A stretch of DNA of 54,357 nt. Origin: Novosphingobium meiothermophilum (GTDB taxonomy: Bacteria > Pseudomonadota > Alphaproteobacteria > Sphingomonadales > Sphingomonadaceae). Below, one piece after another: positions 15,454 to 23,966 of the stretch. Both the position numbers and the translations under genes were made by a program. Below the pieces are notes generated by a model that saw only the letters and a list, made by a program, of their open reading frames with translations, had not been told where the DNA came from and made no database searches. Where the stretch lies: positions 1 through 54,357 of the forward strand of contig NZ_QGHL01000013.1 in NCBI RefSeq assembly GCF_003171715.1. Reading direction: 5' to 3'. Every line of letters begins with the position of its first letter. Within the stretch, counting starts at the first letter, position 1.

Positions 15454-15512
15454 GAATCGAACCGGCGTAAACGGATTTGCAGTCCGGTGCGTAACCACTC
15501 CGCCATCGGGCC
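15439..15512 (-). tRNA. tRNA-Cys (GCA)
   Basis: On the minus strand a full cloverleaf is seen. The acceptor GGCCCGA pairs with TCGGGCC. The anticodon stem-loop CGGACTGCAAATCCG carries GCA, and the T-arm is GCCGGTTCGATTCCGGC. The discriminator is U, as is typical of tRNA-Cys, and the CCA is encoded. The 3' end is the integration target of island A. Confidence 0.96.
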
Positions 15513-15614
15513 TCGATCGCAGGTCTTGCGTGGTTGGGCGCGGTTAGCCCGAACACGGGCTGGCCGCAAGGGGTTCTTGCACCATGCCCGCTGGCACGCG
15601 CCCTTATCCGACAA

Positions 15615-16439
15615 TCACGGGTCGACGAAAACGCCGACGCGCTTCTCCATGCCCGCGCGCACGGCTTCCATCTGGTTCTTCGAATACATCAGTTCGTGCT
15701 GGGCAAGCGATTCGGCCATCAGCACTTCATCCACCGTCATGTCCGGCGTGCGGTTCGACAGCGACTTGGCACCGCGCACCGCGTTGGGGCTTTTCAGGGC
15801 GATTTCGCGGGCGAGCGTGAGCGCATCGGCCAGAGGATCGAGGCTGACATGGGTGGCGAAGCCGAAGCGCGCCGCTTCCTCGCCCGAAAACTCGCGGTGG
15901 GTATAGGTGAGTTCGCGCAGGACATCGTCGCGCACGTTGCCGCGCCACAGGGCATAGCCCGCCATGTCGGGCACCAGCCCCCACTTCACTTCCATCACCG
16001 CCAGCCGCGCATCTGGCGCAACGAAGCGGATGCAGGCTCCGCTCGCCACCTGCAACCCGCCACCGAAGCACACGCCATGCACGGCGGCCACAACCGGCAT
16101 CGGCAGCTTGCGCCAGACCATGGCCGCCTGCTGCGCGCGGTTCGCGTTGCCGTGGGTCCGTTCGGCCAGACCGCCACTGCCGCCCTCTGCGCCCCAGCGA
16201 TCAGTCCGGTCCATGCTGGCAAGGTCAAGGCCCGCGCAGAACGACCGCCCCGCGCCTGAAAGCACCACCGCGCGCACGCCGCGCTCGTTATGGAGGAAAT
16301 GGCCCGCAGCAACGATGCCTTCGAACATGGCATCATCCAGCGCGTTCATCTTGTCCGCCCGGTCGAGCAGGACATGGGCGAGATGATCGTCGATGGTGAC
16401 GGTGACGCGATCGTGGAAGTTTCTGGTGGAGGTTGTCAT
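15615..16439 (-). CDS. Crotonase/enoyl-CoA hydratase family protein
   Basis: From the ATG at 16439 (MTTSTRNFHDRV) the product has 274 residues, the normal crotonase size; an ATG at 16448 is an alternative. The oxyanion-hole segments are clear (VLSGAGRSFCAGLDLASM and VHGVCFGGGLQVASGACIRF), and AVMEVKWGLVPDMAGYALWR follows. The usual first catalytic glutamate of hydratases (GG-CE) is glutamine here (GGGLQ). The second acid is retained and followed by an Asp (GLVPDM), so an isomerase or other crotonase reaction is as likely as hydration. It is a single gene facing tRNA-Cys. Confidence 0.85.
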   Translation of the reverse strand: MTTSTRNFHDRVTVTIDDHLAHVLLDRADKMNALDDAMFEGIVAAGHFLHNERGVRAVVLSGAGRSFCAGLDLASMDRTDRWGAEGGSGGLAERTHGNANRAQQAAMVWRKLPMPVVAAVHGVCFGGGLQVASGACIRFVAPDARLAVMEVKWGLVPDMAGYALWRGNVRDDVLRELTYTHREFSGEEAARFGFATHVSLDPLADALTLAREIALKSPNAVRGAKSLSNRTPDMTVDEVLMAESLAQHELMYSKNQMEAVRAGMEKRVGVFVDP

Positions 16440-16585
16440 CCTGGGCATCCGTGGCTGGGGCTTTGGCGCAAGGTTGCCCCAGCCCCCAGCGGCGGTCCAG
16501 CGTCGTGATTTGACGGATCGCCGAAATGCATGGCCCTCCGGTGGATCAGCGCCGAAGGGCCATGATGCACGCGTTGCGTTGCGCC

Positions 16586-17785
16586 TCAGGCAGCCGAGGC
16601 GTTGACGCCCATCGATTGCAGGTAGCGCTTGATGTTGCGCGCGGCCTGGCGCAGGCGCTGCTCGTTCTCCACCATGGCGATGCGCACGAAGCCTTCGCCG
16701 TCTTCGCCATAGCCGACGCCCGGCGCCACCGCGACTTCGGCATGGGTGAGAAGCTGCTTGGAAAACTCCAGACTGCCCAGATGCATAAGCGCAGGCGGAA
16801 GCGGCGCCCAGGCAAACATCGAGGCCCTGGGGCTGGGAATGTCCCAACCTGCGCGGCCGAAGGCTTCGACCATCACGTCGCGGCGCTTCTGATAGAGTTC
16901 GCGGTTCTTCTGGACGATGTCCTGCGGACCGTTGAGCGCAGCGCAGGCGGCCGCCTGAATCGGCGTGAACGCACCGTAATCGAGATAGGACTTCACCCGT
17001 TTGAGCGCGGCGATCAGGCGCGGGTTGCCCACTGCGAAGCCCACGCGCCAGCCCGCCATCGAAAAGGTCTTGGACATCGAGGTGAACTCGATCGCCACAT
17101 CCTTGGCGCCGGGCACTTCAAGGATCGACCGGGTCGGGTTGCCGTCGAAATAGAGTTCCGAATAGGCAAGGTCCGACAGGATCCAGACCTTGTTCTCCTT
17201 GGCCCAGGCCACAAGCCTTTCATAAAAGGCAAGATCCACCGTCTCGGCCGTGGGGTTGGACGGATAGTTGACAATCAGGATCGAGGGGCGCGGAACCGAA
17301 TACTTCATCGCCCGGTCAAGCGAATCCCAGTAGCGGTCATCCGGCGTTGTCGGCACCGAGCGGATCGTCGCCCCGGCGATGATGAAGCCGAAGGTATGGA
17401 TCGGATAGCTGGGATTGGGCGCCAGCACGACATCGCCTGGCGCGGTGATCGCGGTGGCGAGGCTGGCAAGGCCCTCCTTCGATCCCATGGTCATGACCAC
17501 TTCGGTTTCGGGATCGAGTTCCACATTGAAGCGGCGGGCATAGTAATTGGCCTGCGCCCGGCGCACACCGGGAATGCCTGAAGATGCCGAATAGCCGTGC
17601 GCATCGGGCTTTTGCGCCACTTCGCACAGCTTGTCGATCACATGCTGGGGCGGCGGCAGATCGGGATTGCCCATGCCGAGGTCGATGATATCCCTACCGG
17701 CGGCGCGCGCGGCGGCCCGCATGCCGTTGACTTCGGCAATGACGTAGGGCGGCAGGCGCTTCATGCGGTAGAATTCTTCGTCCAC
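16586..17785 (-). CDS. Class I/II PLP aminotransferase, AlaC/DapL-like
   Basis: This fold-type I aminotransferase has the N-terminal segment RLPPYVIAEVNGMRAAARAA, the GMGNPDLPPP loop, NYPSNPTAE, and the Schiff-base lysine in SMSKTFSMAGWRVGF. The late RIAMVENEQRLRQAARNIKR segment is present too. Sequences like this are annotated as LL-diaminopimelate aminotransferase or as the alanine transaminase AlaC; the window does not decide which. I take the start at GTG 17785 (VDEEFYRMKRLPP), giving 399 residues. Starts at GTG 17815 or ATG 17875 would add poorly conserved residues. Confidence 0.82.
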   Translation of the reverse strand: MDEEFYRMKRLPPYVIAEVNGMRAAARAAGRDIIDLGMGNPDLPPPQHVIDKLCEVAQKPDAHGYSASSGIPGVRRAQANYYARRFNVELDPETEVVMTMGSKEGLASLATAITAPGDVVLAPNPSYPIHTFGFIIAGATIRSVPTTPDDRYWDSLDRAMKYSVPRPSILIVNYPSNPTAETVDLAFYERLVAWAKENKVWILSDLAYSELYFDGNPTRSILEVPGAKDVAIEFTSMSKTFSMAGWRVGFAVGNPRLIAALKRVKSYLDYGAFTPIQAAACAALNGPQDIVQKNRELYQKRRDVMVEAFGRAGWDIPSPRASMFAWAPLPPALMHLGSLEFSKQLLTHAEVAVAPGVGYGEDGEGFVRIAMVENEQRLRQAARNIKRYLQSMGVNASAA

Positions 17786-17968
17786 GGTTGAATACTCGTT
17801 GATAAGGCGGGGCACGATTGCCGCGCTGTTCTCGCCCTTACGCCAATTGCACGGCGGTGGGAACCGTGCTTCCATCCCGGTGGTTTGCGGCTTCGACGGC
17901 TAACAAGCTGTCATACGCCGTGTATATTGGGGCCATCGATGCCAATGGCGCGACAACAGGGACGATGC

Positions 17969-19864
17969 ATGACGAACAGGACGGCAACGGATGGCGCGGC
18001 GGATTCGGTCGTGTTCGAGGATCTGGTGCGTCAACAGGGGGAAGCGATGCGCGCGCTCTTCGCCCCGCTGGTTCCGGGGGCCGAGGCAATCAGCACCGAT
18101 CCGGCCGAATTGCAGCACTGGGCGATGTCGGCCGCCAAGTTGCAGAAGATGTGGCTGGATTTCAGTGCCGAGCAGGCAGGCCATGTCGAACCCGTGCTCA
18201 ACCGGCTGGGTGACATCGGCAAGTGGACGCAGACTTTCATCGCCATGGCCGGGCAACTGCCGATCGCTCATGCCGAAACCCAGGCAAAGCTCTGGAACGA
18301 AAGCGTGGCGTTGTGGGGCACGGTCATGGGGCAATTCATGAACGGCCTTGGCGCGACCGGCAGCAACGAATCCGCGTCGCCCCCTTCCCTGCCTCGACAG
18401 GACCGGCGCTTTGCCGACCCGCGCTGGCAGCAGCAACCCGCCTTTGCCCTGATCCACCAGACCTATCTCCTGCTTGCCGAACGGTTGCAGCAGATGGCGC
18501 AGGAAGCCCCCGGCCTTTCGCCGGAGCGCCGGGAGCAACTGGTATTCGCCACGAAAGTGGTGACGGATGCGCTTTCGCCGGCAAACTTTCCCCTCACCAA
18601 CCCCGTGGTGATCGAACGCACGATGGAAACCCGCGGCGAGAACCTCGTCAAAGGGGTGGAGCACCTGCTCGATGACCTGCGCAAGGGGCAGTTGACCCAC
18701 ACCGATCCCCACGCTTTCGAACTGGGACGCAATATCGCGGTGACGCCGGGCAAAGTGGTGCACGAAACGCCGCTGTTCCAGCTCATCCAGTATTCCCCCG
18801 CCACGGACGAGGTTCTGGAAGTGCCGCTGGTGGTCTTCCCGCCGTGGATCAACCGCTTCTACATCCTCGATCTCAACCCTCAGAAAAGCTTCATCCGCTG
18901 GGCCGTGGAACAGGGCGTGACGGTGTTCGTCGTTTCATGGAAATCGGCCGATGCCTCCATGGCCGATGTGGTCTGGGACGATTACGTGCGCAGCCAGATC
19001 GAGGCGATCGACCATGTGCGCGAAAGGCTCAAGGTGCCTGCGGTCCACACCATCGGCTATTGCGTGGCGGGCACCACGCTTGCCGCCACGCTTGCCGTGC
19101 TGGCCCGGCGCGGAGAGGCCGACAAGGCAGCCAGCGCCACGTTCTTCACCGCGCAGGTCGATTTCGAGGACGCGGGCGACCTCAAGAACTTCATCGATGA
19201 CGGGCACCTCAAGCTGCTCGAAAGCCTTTCGACCGACGGCTACCTTGACGGACGCTACATGGCGGCAACGTTCAACGCGCTGCGCGGCACCGACCTCATC
19301 TGGAACTACGTGGTCAACAACTACCTGCTGGGACAGGACTATCCCGCGTTTGACCTGCTGCACTGGAACGGCGACACAACCAATCTGCCCGCCAAATGGC
19401 ATCAGGCCTATCTGTGCGATCTCTACCGCGACAACCGCATGGTCATTCCCGATGCCCTGGCGGTCGACAATACGCCGATCGATCTGCGCCGCATCGCAAC
19501 GCCGTGCTACATTCAGGCGGGCCGCGAGGATCATATTGCACCAGCGAACAGCGTGTGGAAGATCACGCGGCACCTTTCCGGCCCGTGGAAATTCGTGCTG
19601 GCCGGGTCGGGCCACATCGCGGGCGTCGTCAATCCTCCCTCGTCCGGAAAATACCAGTATTGGCTGAATGACGCCGATCCGGCGTCGCTGGAAGAGTTCG
19701 TCGCCGGAGCAAGGGAAATAAAGGGAAGCTGGTGGCCAGACTGGATCGAATGGCTCAGGGCGCTGGCCCCGGCGATGATCCCGGCAAAGGGCAAGCGCAT
19801 TCCCGGCGGCAAGGGTGACAAGGTGATCGAGGACGCGCCGGGCCGTTACGTCAAGATGCGCTGA
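17969..19864 (+). CDS. phaC: Class I poly(R)-hydroxyalkanoate synthase
   Basis: PhaC polymerises (R)-3-hydroxyacyl-CoA on the surface of storage granules. The ATG at 17969 follows an AGGGA site and gives 631 residues, in the class I range. The lipase-like box is GYCVAGT with catalytic Cys365; Asp521 (GREDHIAP) and His549 (SGHIAGVVNPP) complete the triad. The box has Ala where many synthases have Gly (GYCVGG), a conservative change. The family N-terminal segment (VEPVLNRLGDIGKWTQTFI) and the conserved PPWINRFYILDLNPQKSFIR stretch are present. A phasin gene with its own promoter follows 140 bases downstream. Confidence 0.95.
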   Translation: MTNRTATDGAADSVVFEDLVRQQGEAMRALFAPLVPGAEAISTDPAELQHWAMSAAKLQKMWLDFSAEQAGHVEPVLNRLGDIGKWTQTFIAMAGQLPIAHAETQAKLWNESVALWGTVMGQFMNGLGATGSNESASPPSLPRQDRRFADPRWQQQPAFALIHQTYLLLAERLQQMAQEAPGLSPERREQLVFATKVVTDALSPANFPLTNPVVIERTMETRGENLVKGVEHLLDDLRKGQLTHTDPHAFELGRNIAVTPGKVVHETPLFQLIQYSPATDEVLEVPLVVFPPWINRFYILDLNPQKSFIRWAVEQGVTVFVVSWKSADASMADVVWDDYVRSQIEAIDHVRERLKVPAVHTIGYCVAGTTLAATLAVLARRGEADKAASATFFTAQVDFEDAGDLKNFIDDGHLKLLESLSTDGYLDGRYMAATFNALRGTDLIWNYVVNNYLLGQDYPAFDLLHWNGDTTNLPAKWHQAYLCDLYRDNRMVIPDALAVDNTPIDLRRIATPCYIQAGREDHIAPANSVWKITRHLSGPWKFVLAGSGHIAGVVNPPSSGKYQYWLNDADPASLEEFVAGAREIKGSWWPDWIEWLRALAPAMIPAKGKRIPGGKGDKVIEDAPGRYVKMR

Positions 19865-19899
19865 TCTGCTGCATCTCTTCATCAACGAACGGTTTCGTA

Positions 19900-19954
19900 T
19901 TTTGTGCATCGCACAAAAAACATTGACAAACGGCGCCCGATTCCTATTTTGTGC
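19900..19954 (+). promoter_or_regulatory. Phasin promoter with candidate PhaR operator
   Basis: TTGACA at 19923-19928 and TATTTT at 19945-19950, 16 bases apart, form a plausible sigma-70-type promoter. An inverted repeat TTTTGTGC/GCACAAAA at 19900-19918 lies upstream, and TTTTGTGC recurs at 19947-19954 over the -10. Such TGC-containing sites around a phasin promoter fit repression by PhaR, which leaves the DNA to bind nascent PHA granules. The regulator itself is not in the window. Confidence 0.6.
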
Positions 19955-20004
19955 AGTGCAGCAAAGGCGCTTCTGTTGGAGCGCCCAAGCCAGCAGGAGC
20001 CGCA

Positions 20005-20811
20005 ATGATGGTCGATGAAGTGAAGGACAGCACGGCGCCAGCCGCCCTCGTGGCGGATGAAACCGCAAAGCTGCCGGATACCCCGGCGATCACGGTTGCG
20101 GACGCGCCAGTTGCCGAAGCGGTGACATCCGAAGTGGCCGAAACGGCCACGCCCGATGCCGCAGCGGTGACTGCGCCCGCAAGGAAGCGCAAAGCCAAGC
20201 CCGCCCCCGCCGCCGAGGCGGTGGCAAAGCCGGCAAGCGCAAAGACCAAGGCTTCGAAGCCCGCTGCCCCCGTGGCGGCGGCACCGGAGCCTGCGGTGAA
20301 GCCCGCCACCAAGCGTCCTTTCACCGCTCCCACTCGCGTGAAGCAAAACAGCGCCGCCCCCAAAGCAACGACGGCGCCCAGAAAGGAACTGTTCGCAATG
20401 GCTACCACCACCGAAATGACCGAAAAGATGACCGCCGCCCTCAAGGACGCGCAGGAAAAGGCCAAGGCCGCATTTGGCGATGCCGGCGAGTTCGCCAAGG
20501 GCAACGTCGAAGCCGTGGTCGAATCGTCGAAGATCCTCGCCAACGGCCTCCAGGAAATGACCAAGGGCTATGTCGAGGAAGCCAAGTCGGCGATCGAAGC
20601 CATGACCGCCGACGTCAAGGAACTGACCACGGTCAAGTCGCCCACCGAGTTCTTCGAGAAGCAGTCGGCCCTGATGCGCAAAAACTTCGACGCTGCGGTT
20701 GCCGCCAGCTCGAAGAACAGCGAAGCCATGCTCAAGCTGGTCAACGAAGCGTTCCAGCCAATCTCGACCCGCGTCAGCCTGGCGATGGAAAAGATCAAGA
20801 AGGCCGCCTGA
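20005..20811 (+). CDS. Phasin family granule-associated protein with long N-terminal extension
   Basis: Phasins coat PHA granules. The ATG at 20005 has AGGAG five bases upstream and gives 268 residues. Residues 1-130 are low-complexity, rich in Ala, Lys and Pro. Residues 132-268 form the phasin domain (FAKGNVEAVVESSKILANGL, SPTEFFEKQSALMRKNFDAA), all helical. Inside the frame, ATG 20398 (MATTTEMTEKM) has AAAGGAA about eight bases upstream, so a short 137-residue form could also be made. The gene follows phaC and has its own promoter and a terminator. Confidence 0.88.
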   Translation: MMVDEVKDSTAPAALVADETAKLPDTPAITVADAPVAEAVTSEVAETATPDAAAVTAPARKRKAKPAPAAEAVAKPASAKTKASKPAAPVAAAPEPAVKPATKRPFTAPTRVKQNSAAPKATTAPRKELFAMATTTEMTEKMTAALKDAQEKAKAAFGDAGEFAKGNVEAVVESSKILANGLQEMTKGYVEEAKSAIEAMTADVKELTTVKSPTEFFEKQSALMRKNFDAAVAASSKNSEAMLKLVNEAFQPISTRVSLAMEKIKKAA

Positions 20812-20869
20812 TTCGCGCGGCCTGAGCCACGAGGGCGCCATGACGGCGCCCGACCGAGCGATACGGAAG

Positions 20870-20900
20870 AGGGGCCATGCCAATGCGTGTGGCCCCTTTT
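20870..20900 (+). terminator. Intrinsic terminator after phasin gene
   Basis: AGGGGCCA at 20870-20877 pairs with TGGCCCCT at 20890-20897, followed by TTT. It lies 59 bases after the phasin stop. Confidence 0.75.
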
Positions 20901-21075
20901 CCTATGTCAGGGACAATGCCGCGTCGCAGAGCTGCCGCCCATGGCACCATCCTGCCCACGAGTGCCACTTGTGCTGATGGCCCGGCGATGCGATATTGCG
21001 GCGATCATGCACAGTCACCGTCACTTCCAGCCCGATCGGAGCCTTTGCGCCCCCTGCGCGCGCAATGCCGCACGC

Positions 21076-21423
21076 ATGCAGGGCACGTTCCGCGCGCAGG
21101 ATGATGATTCGCGCAGGCCCGGCGGTGACGATCAGGTCGGCATTGCCACCAAGACCCGCGCCAAACCGAAGAAGCCGAGCCAGTTCAAGGTGCTCATGCT
21201 GAACGACGACTACACCCCGATGGAGTTCGTGGTGATGGTCCTCAAGCGCTTTTTCGGCATGGACCTTGAACAGGCCACCCGTGTCATGCTTCATGTGCAT
21301 CAGCGCGGCGTGGGCGTTTGCGGGATCTACCCGTATGAAATCGCCGAAACCAAGGTCAACCAGGTGATGGATTTCGCCCGGCAGAACCAGCACCCGCTGC
21401 AATGCACGCTTGAAAAAGCCTGA
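21076..21423 (+). CDS. clpS: ATP-dependent Clp protease adaptor ClpS
   Basis: ClpS delivers N-degron substrates to ClpAP. The conserved core begins at [20 protein letters not shown], with [18 protein letters not shown] and a [19 protein letters not shown] ending. The hydrophobic pocket residues ([10 protein letters not shown]) and the helix after it are present. From the ATG at 21076 the length is 115 residues, normal for the family. ATG 21007 or earlier starts would add an unconserved Cys/Arg-rich extension, and none has a clear ribosome binding site. Confidence 0.92.
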   Translation: MQGTFRAQDDDSRRPGGDDQVGIATKTRAKPKKPSQFKVLMLNDDYTPMEFVVMVLKRFFGMDLEQATRVMLHVHQRGVGVCGIYPYEIAETKVNQVMDFARQNQHPLQCTLEKA

Positions 21424-21428
21424 AGTCC

Positions 21429-21460
21429 GCGCCCCCCTTGCGGGCGCAGATGCCGCTTTT
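21429..21460 (+). terminator. Intrinsic terminator after clpS
   Basis: GCGCCC at 21429-21434 pairs with GGGCGC at 21442-21447; a CTTTTT run follows about ten bases later. Confidence 0.5.
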
Positions 21461-21604
21461 TCCTTCCCCGCAGCAAAACTTGCGGCTAACCGGTTGATCG
21501 ATCACCGGTGGTTCATCTGGCCGTTGCCATGGCGGCCGTCGGACTGTCGGCATCGTCGCCGCAGGTTCCGTCACCGCTTCTGAAGATCCTATAACGCCCG
21601 CACC

Positions 21605-22849
21605 GTGAAGTTCTTCACCGCCATCGACCGCTATATCGCAAGGCTCGTGTTCGTGCCGATGGTCTCGGTGTTCGTGCTCGCCGCATCGCTGCTCGTGCTC
21701 GACAAGATGCTCAAGCTGTTCGATTTCGTGGCGACCGAAGGCGGGCCGGTCAGCGTGGTGTTCAAGATGCTGGCCAATCTCCTGCCCGAATATGCCAGCC
21801 TTGCGATACCGCTGGGGCTGATGCTCGGCATTCTCTTTGCCTTCCGCAAGCTGGCAATGAGTTCGGAGCTTGACGTGATGCGGGCAGTCGGCCTGTCCTA
21901 TACCCGCCTGCTGCGCGTGCCCTATATCTTCGCAATCGTGCTCGCCGCGCTCAACCTGCTGATCGTCAGCTATCTCCAGCCGCTTTCGCGCTATTATTAC
22001 GAGCAATTGCAGTTCGAACTGCGATCGGGCGCACTGGGCGCATCGATCAAGGTGGGTGAGTTCAACTCGTTGCAGGACCGCACCGCGCTGCGCGTGGAAT
22101 CCAGCCGTGACGAAGGGCGGGATCTGCGCGGCATCTTTGCCCGGCTCCAGACCGCAGAAGGGCAGGTCATGGTCATCTCCGCGCGTGAAGGCCGGTTCTT
22201 CGCCAACCGCGAAAGCCGCGACACGGTGATCCTGCGGCTGACCGACGGGCAGATCGTGCAGGACGGTCCGGGCATCACCTCGCCGCGCGTGCTTACCTTT
22301 GCCAGCCACGATCTGCCGATCGACCTGCCCAAGATCGAACAGTTCCGCCAGCGCGGCGATGCCGACCGCGAATACTTCCTGCCCGAACTGCTCCAGATTG
22401 GCTGGAACGAGCGCTATTCCGAGGAAGCGCGCAACCAGTCGAAAGCCAGTTTCAACTACCGCATCGTCGAAGTGGTGATGATGTTCCTGCTGCCCCTGCT
22501 GGCCGTGGCACTGGCGGTGCCGCCCAAGCGTTCGACCTCGGCGCTTGGCGTATTCCTTTCGATCGTGCTGGTTGTCGCCTATCACAAGGTCAACCAGTAT
22601 GGTCAGGACGTGGCCAGTCTTGGCCGGGTTGATCCCGCGCTGGCCTTGTGGGGGCCGTTCGCGATCTTTGCCGCGCTGATCGTGTGGATGTATTGGCGCC
22701 TCGCCTATGTGCCGGGCGGCCAGCCGATCGGCGCGCTGGAAACCGCCTTTGCGCGGATATCCAAGGTCCTGCGCAAGCTTTTTGCACGGCGGCGCCTGCC
22801 CGGCGAGATCACCGCTCAGGATGCCGAGGACGCAGCCCATGCAGCTTGA
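21605..22849 (+). CDS. lptF: LPS export ABC transporter permease LptF
   Basis: LptF and LptG form the inner-membrane part of the LptB2FG pump that extracts lipopolysaccharide. The 414-residue product starts at GTG 21605. Three membrane segments lie in the first 120 residues, a periplasmic beta-jellyroll-like domain spans about 130-280, and three further segments end near residue 385. The conserved SSELDVMRAVGLSYTRLL coupling region and the late PPKRSTSALGVFLSIVLVVA segment are clear. The stop overlaps lptG by 11 bases, and lptB is not nearby. Confidence 0.93.
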   Translation: MKFFTAIDRYIARLVFVPMVSVFVLAASLLVLDKMLKLFDFVATEGGPVSVVFKMLANLLPEYASLAIPLGLMLGILFAFRKLAMSSELDVMRAVGLSYTRLLRVPYIFAIVLAALNLLIVSYLQPLSRYYYEQLQFELRSGALGASIKVGEFNSLQDRTALRVESSRDEGRDLRGIFARLQTAEGQVMVISAREGRFFANRESRDTVILRLTDGQIVQDGPGITSPRVLTFASHDLPIDLPKIEQFRQRGDADREYFLPELLQIGWNERYSEEARNQSKASFNYRIVEVVMMFLLPLLAVALAVPPKRSTSALGVFLSIVLVVAYHKVNQYGQDVASLGRVDPALALWGPFAIFAALIVWMYWRLAYVPGGQPIGALETAFARISKVLRKLFARRRLPGEITAQDAEDAAHAA

Positions 22850-23939
22850 GTTCTTCCCCTCGCGCACACTTGCCATCTACATCGGCAAGATGTTCGCGGT
22901 GCGCATCGTGGCGGTGCTGCTCATGCTCGTGCTCGTGTTGCAGATGCTCGACCTGCTGAGCGAGAGCGGCAAGGTTCTGGCAGCGCCGGGCAACGGGCAA
23001 GGCGAACTCCTCACCTATGTCAGCCTGCGGATGCCCCAGCTCGTCAGCCGGTTCCTGCCCTATTCGGTGCTGCTGGCAACGATCATCACGCTGATGACGC
23101 TGAACCAGAACAGCGAGGTCATCGCCATGAAGGCGGCTGGCCTTTCCGCGCATCAGGTGCTGGCCCCGCTGTTCCTCGTTGCGGCGGTCACATCGGCCAT
23201 CACTTTCGGCTTCAACGAACGCATCGTCACGCGGGCCACGGCAACACTGAAGGCGTGGCAGAACGTGAACTATGGCCCGATCCCCGCCGAAACCGGCACC
23301 AAGACCAATGTCTGGTTGCAGGACGGGCCGAACATCCTGTTCGCGCGGACCATTGCCGGAACGGGCGCTGCCATGCACATGGAAGGCGTAAGCTGGTATC
23401 GCCGGGATCCGACCGGAATGGTCACGGAAATCGTGATGGCCCCATCGGCGCGCTATGCCAACCCCGGCTGGCTCCTGCGCAATCCCGTGGTCTTCGATGT
23501 GCAGAGCGCGCGCAAGACGCCGCTGGGCCGCGATGCGGTTTACGCGAAGGGCGTGGAGCCAGTGCAGGTCACGATCAGCCGGGTCGATCCCGATGCGGAA
23601 TCACTGCTGCAACTGACCGGTTCGCTTGCGGCCATACGCGAAGCGGGTTTCCGCACCACCGAACTTGATGGAAAGTGGTGGCACAAGCTGTCAGGCCCGC
23701 TCTCGGCGCTGCTCATGCCGCTGTTGGGCGCGGTTGCCGCGTTTGGCCTTGCGCGTTCGGGGCACCTGTTCGTGCGCGCGGTCATCGGGATGGCGCTGGG
23801 CTTTGCCTATTTCGTGTTCGACAACGCCGCACTCGCCATGGGCAATTTCGGTGCCTATCCGCCGTTCCTTGCGGCTTGGGCGCCGTTCGTCCTGTTCTTC
23901 CTGATCGGGGAAACCGTGCTGATCCGCACCGAGGAATAA
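22839..23939 (+). CDS. lptG: LPS export ABC transporter permease LptG
   Basis: The 366-residue partner of LptF starts at ATG 22839 inside the end of lptF, so the two subunits are made from coupled frames. Membrane segments lie at about 13-35, 60-85 and 100-125, and again in the C-terminal third (SALLMPLLGAVAAFGLARSG onward). The NSEVIAMKAAGLSAHQVLAP coupling segment matches LptG. The periplasmic domain is between about 130 and 270. Confidence 0.93.
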   Translation: MQLEFFPSRTLAIYIGKMFAVRIVAVLLMLVLVLQMLDLLSESGKVLAAPGNGQGELLTYVSLRMPQLVSRFLPYSVLLATIITLMTLNQNSEVIAMKAAGLSAHQVLAPLFLVAAVTSAITFGFNERIVTRATATLKAWQNVNYGPIPAETGTKTNVWLQDGPNILFARTIAGTGAAMHMEGVSWYRRDPTGMVTEIVMAPSARYANPGWLLRNPVVFDVQSARKTPLGRDAVYAKGVEPVQVTISRVDPDAESLLQLTGSLAAIREAGFRTTELDGKWWHKLSGPLSALLMPLLGAVAAFGLARSGHLFVRAVIGMALGFAYFVFDNAALAMGNFGAYPPFLAAWAPFVLFFLIGETVLIRTEE

Positions 23940-23966
23940 CGCCTCACGAAGGCGTCGCCCGATGTC

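Noticed and set aside
16440..16847. Longer crotonase reading frame starting at 16847
   Set aside because: The added residues are Arg/Ala-rich without similarity and the conserved protein starts near 16439.
20887..21075. Longer ClpS starting at 20887 or 21007
   Set aside because: The extension is Cys/Arg-rich and unlike ClpS; normal family length is reached from 21076.
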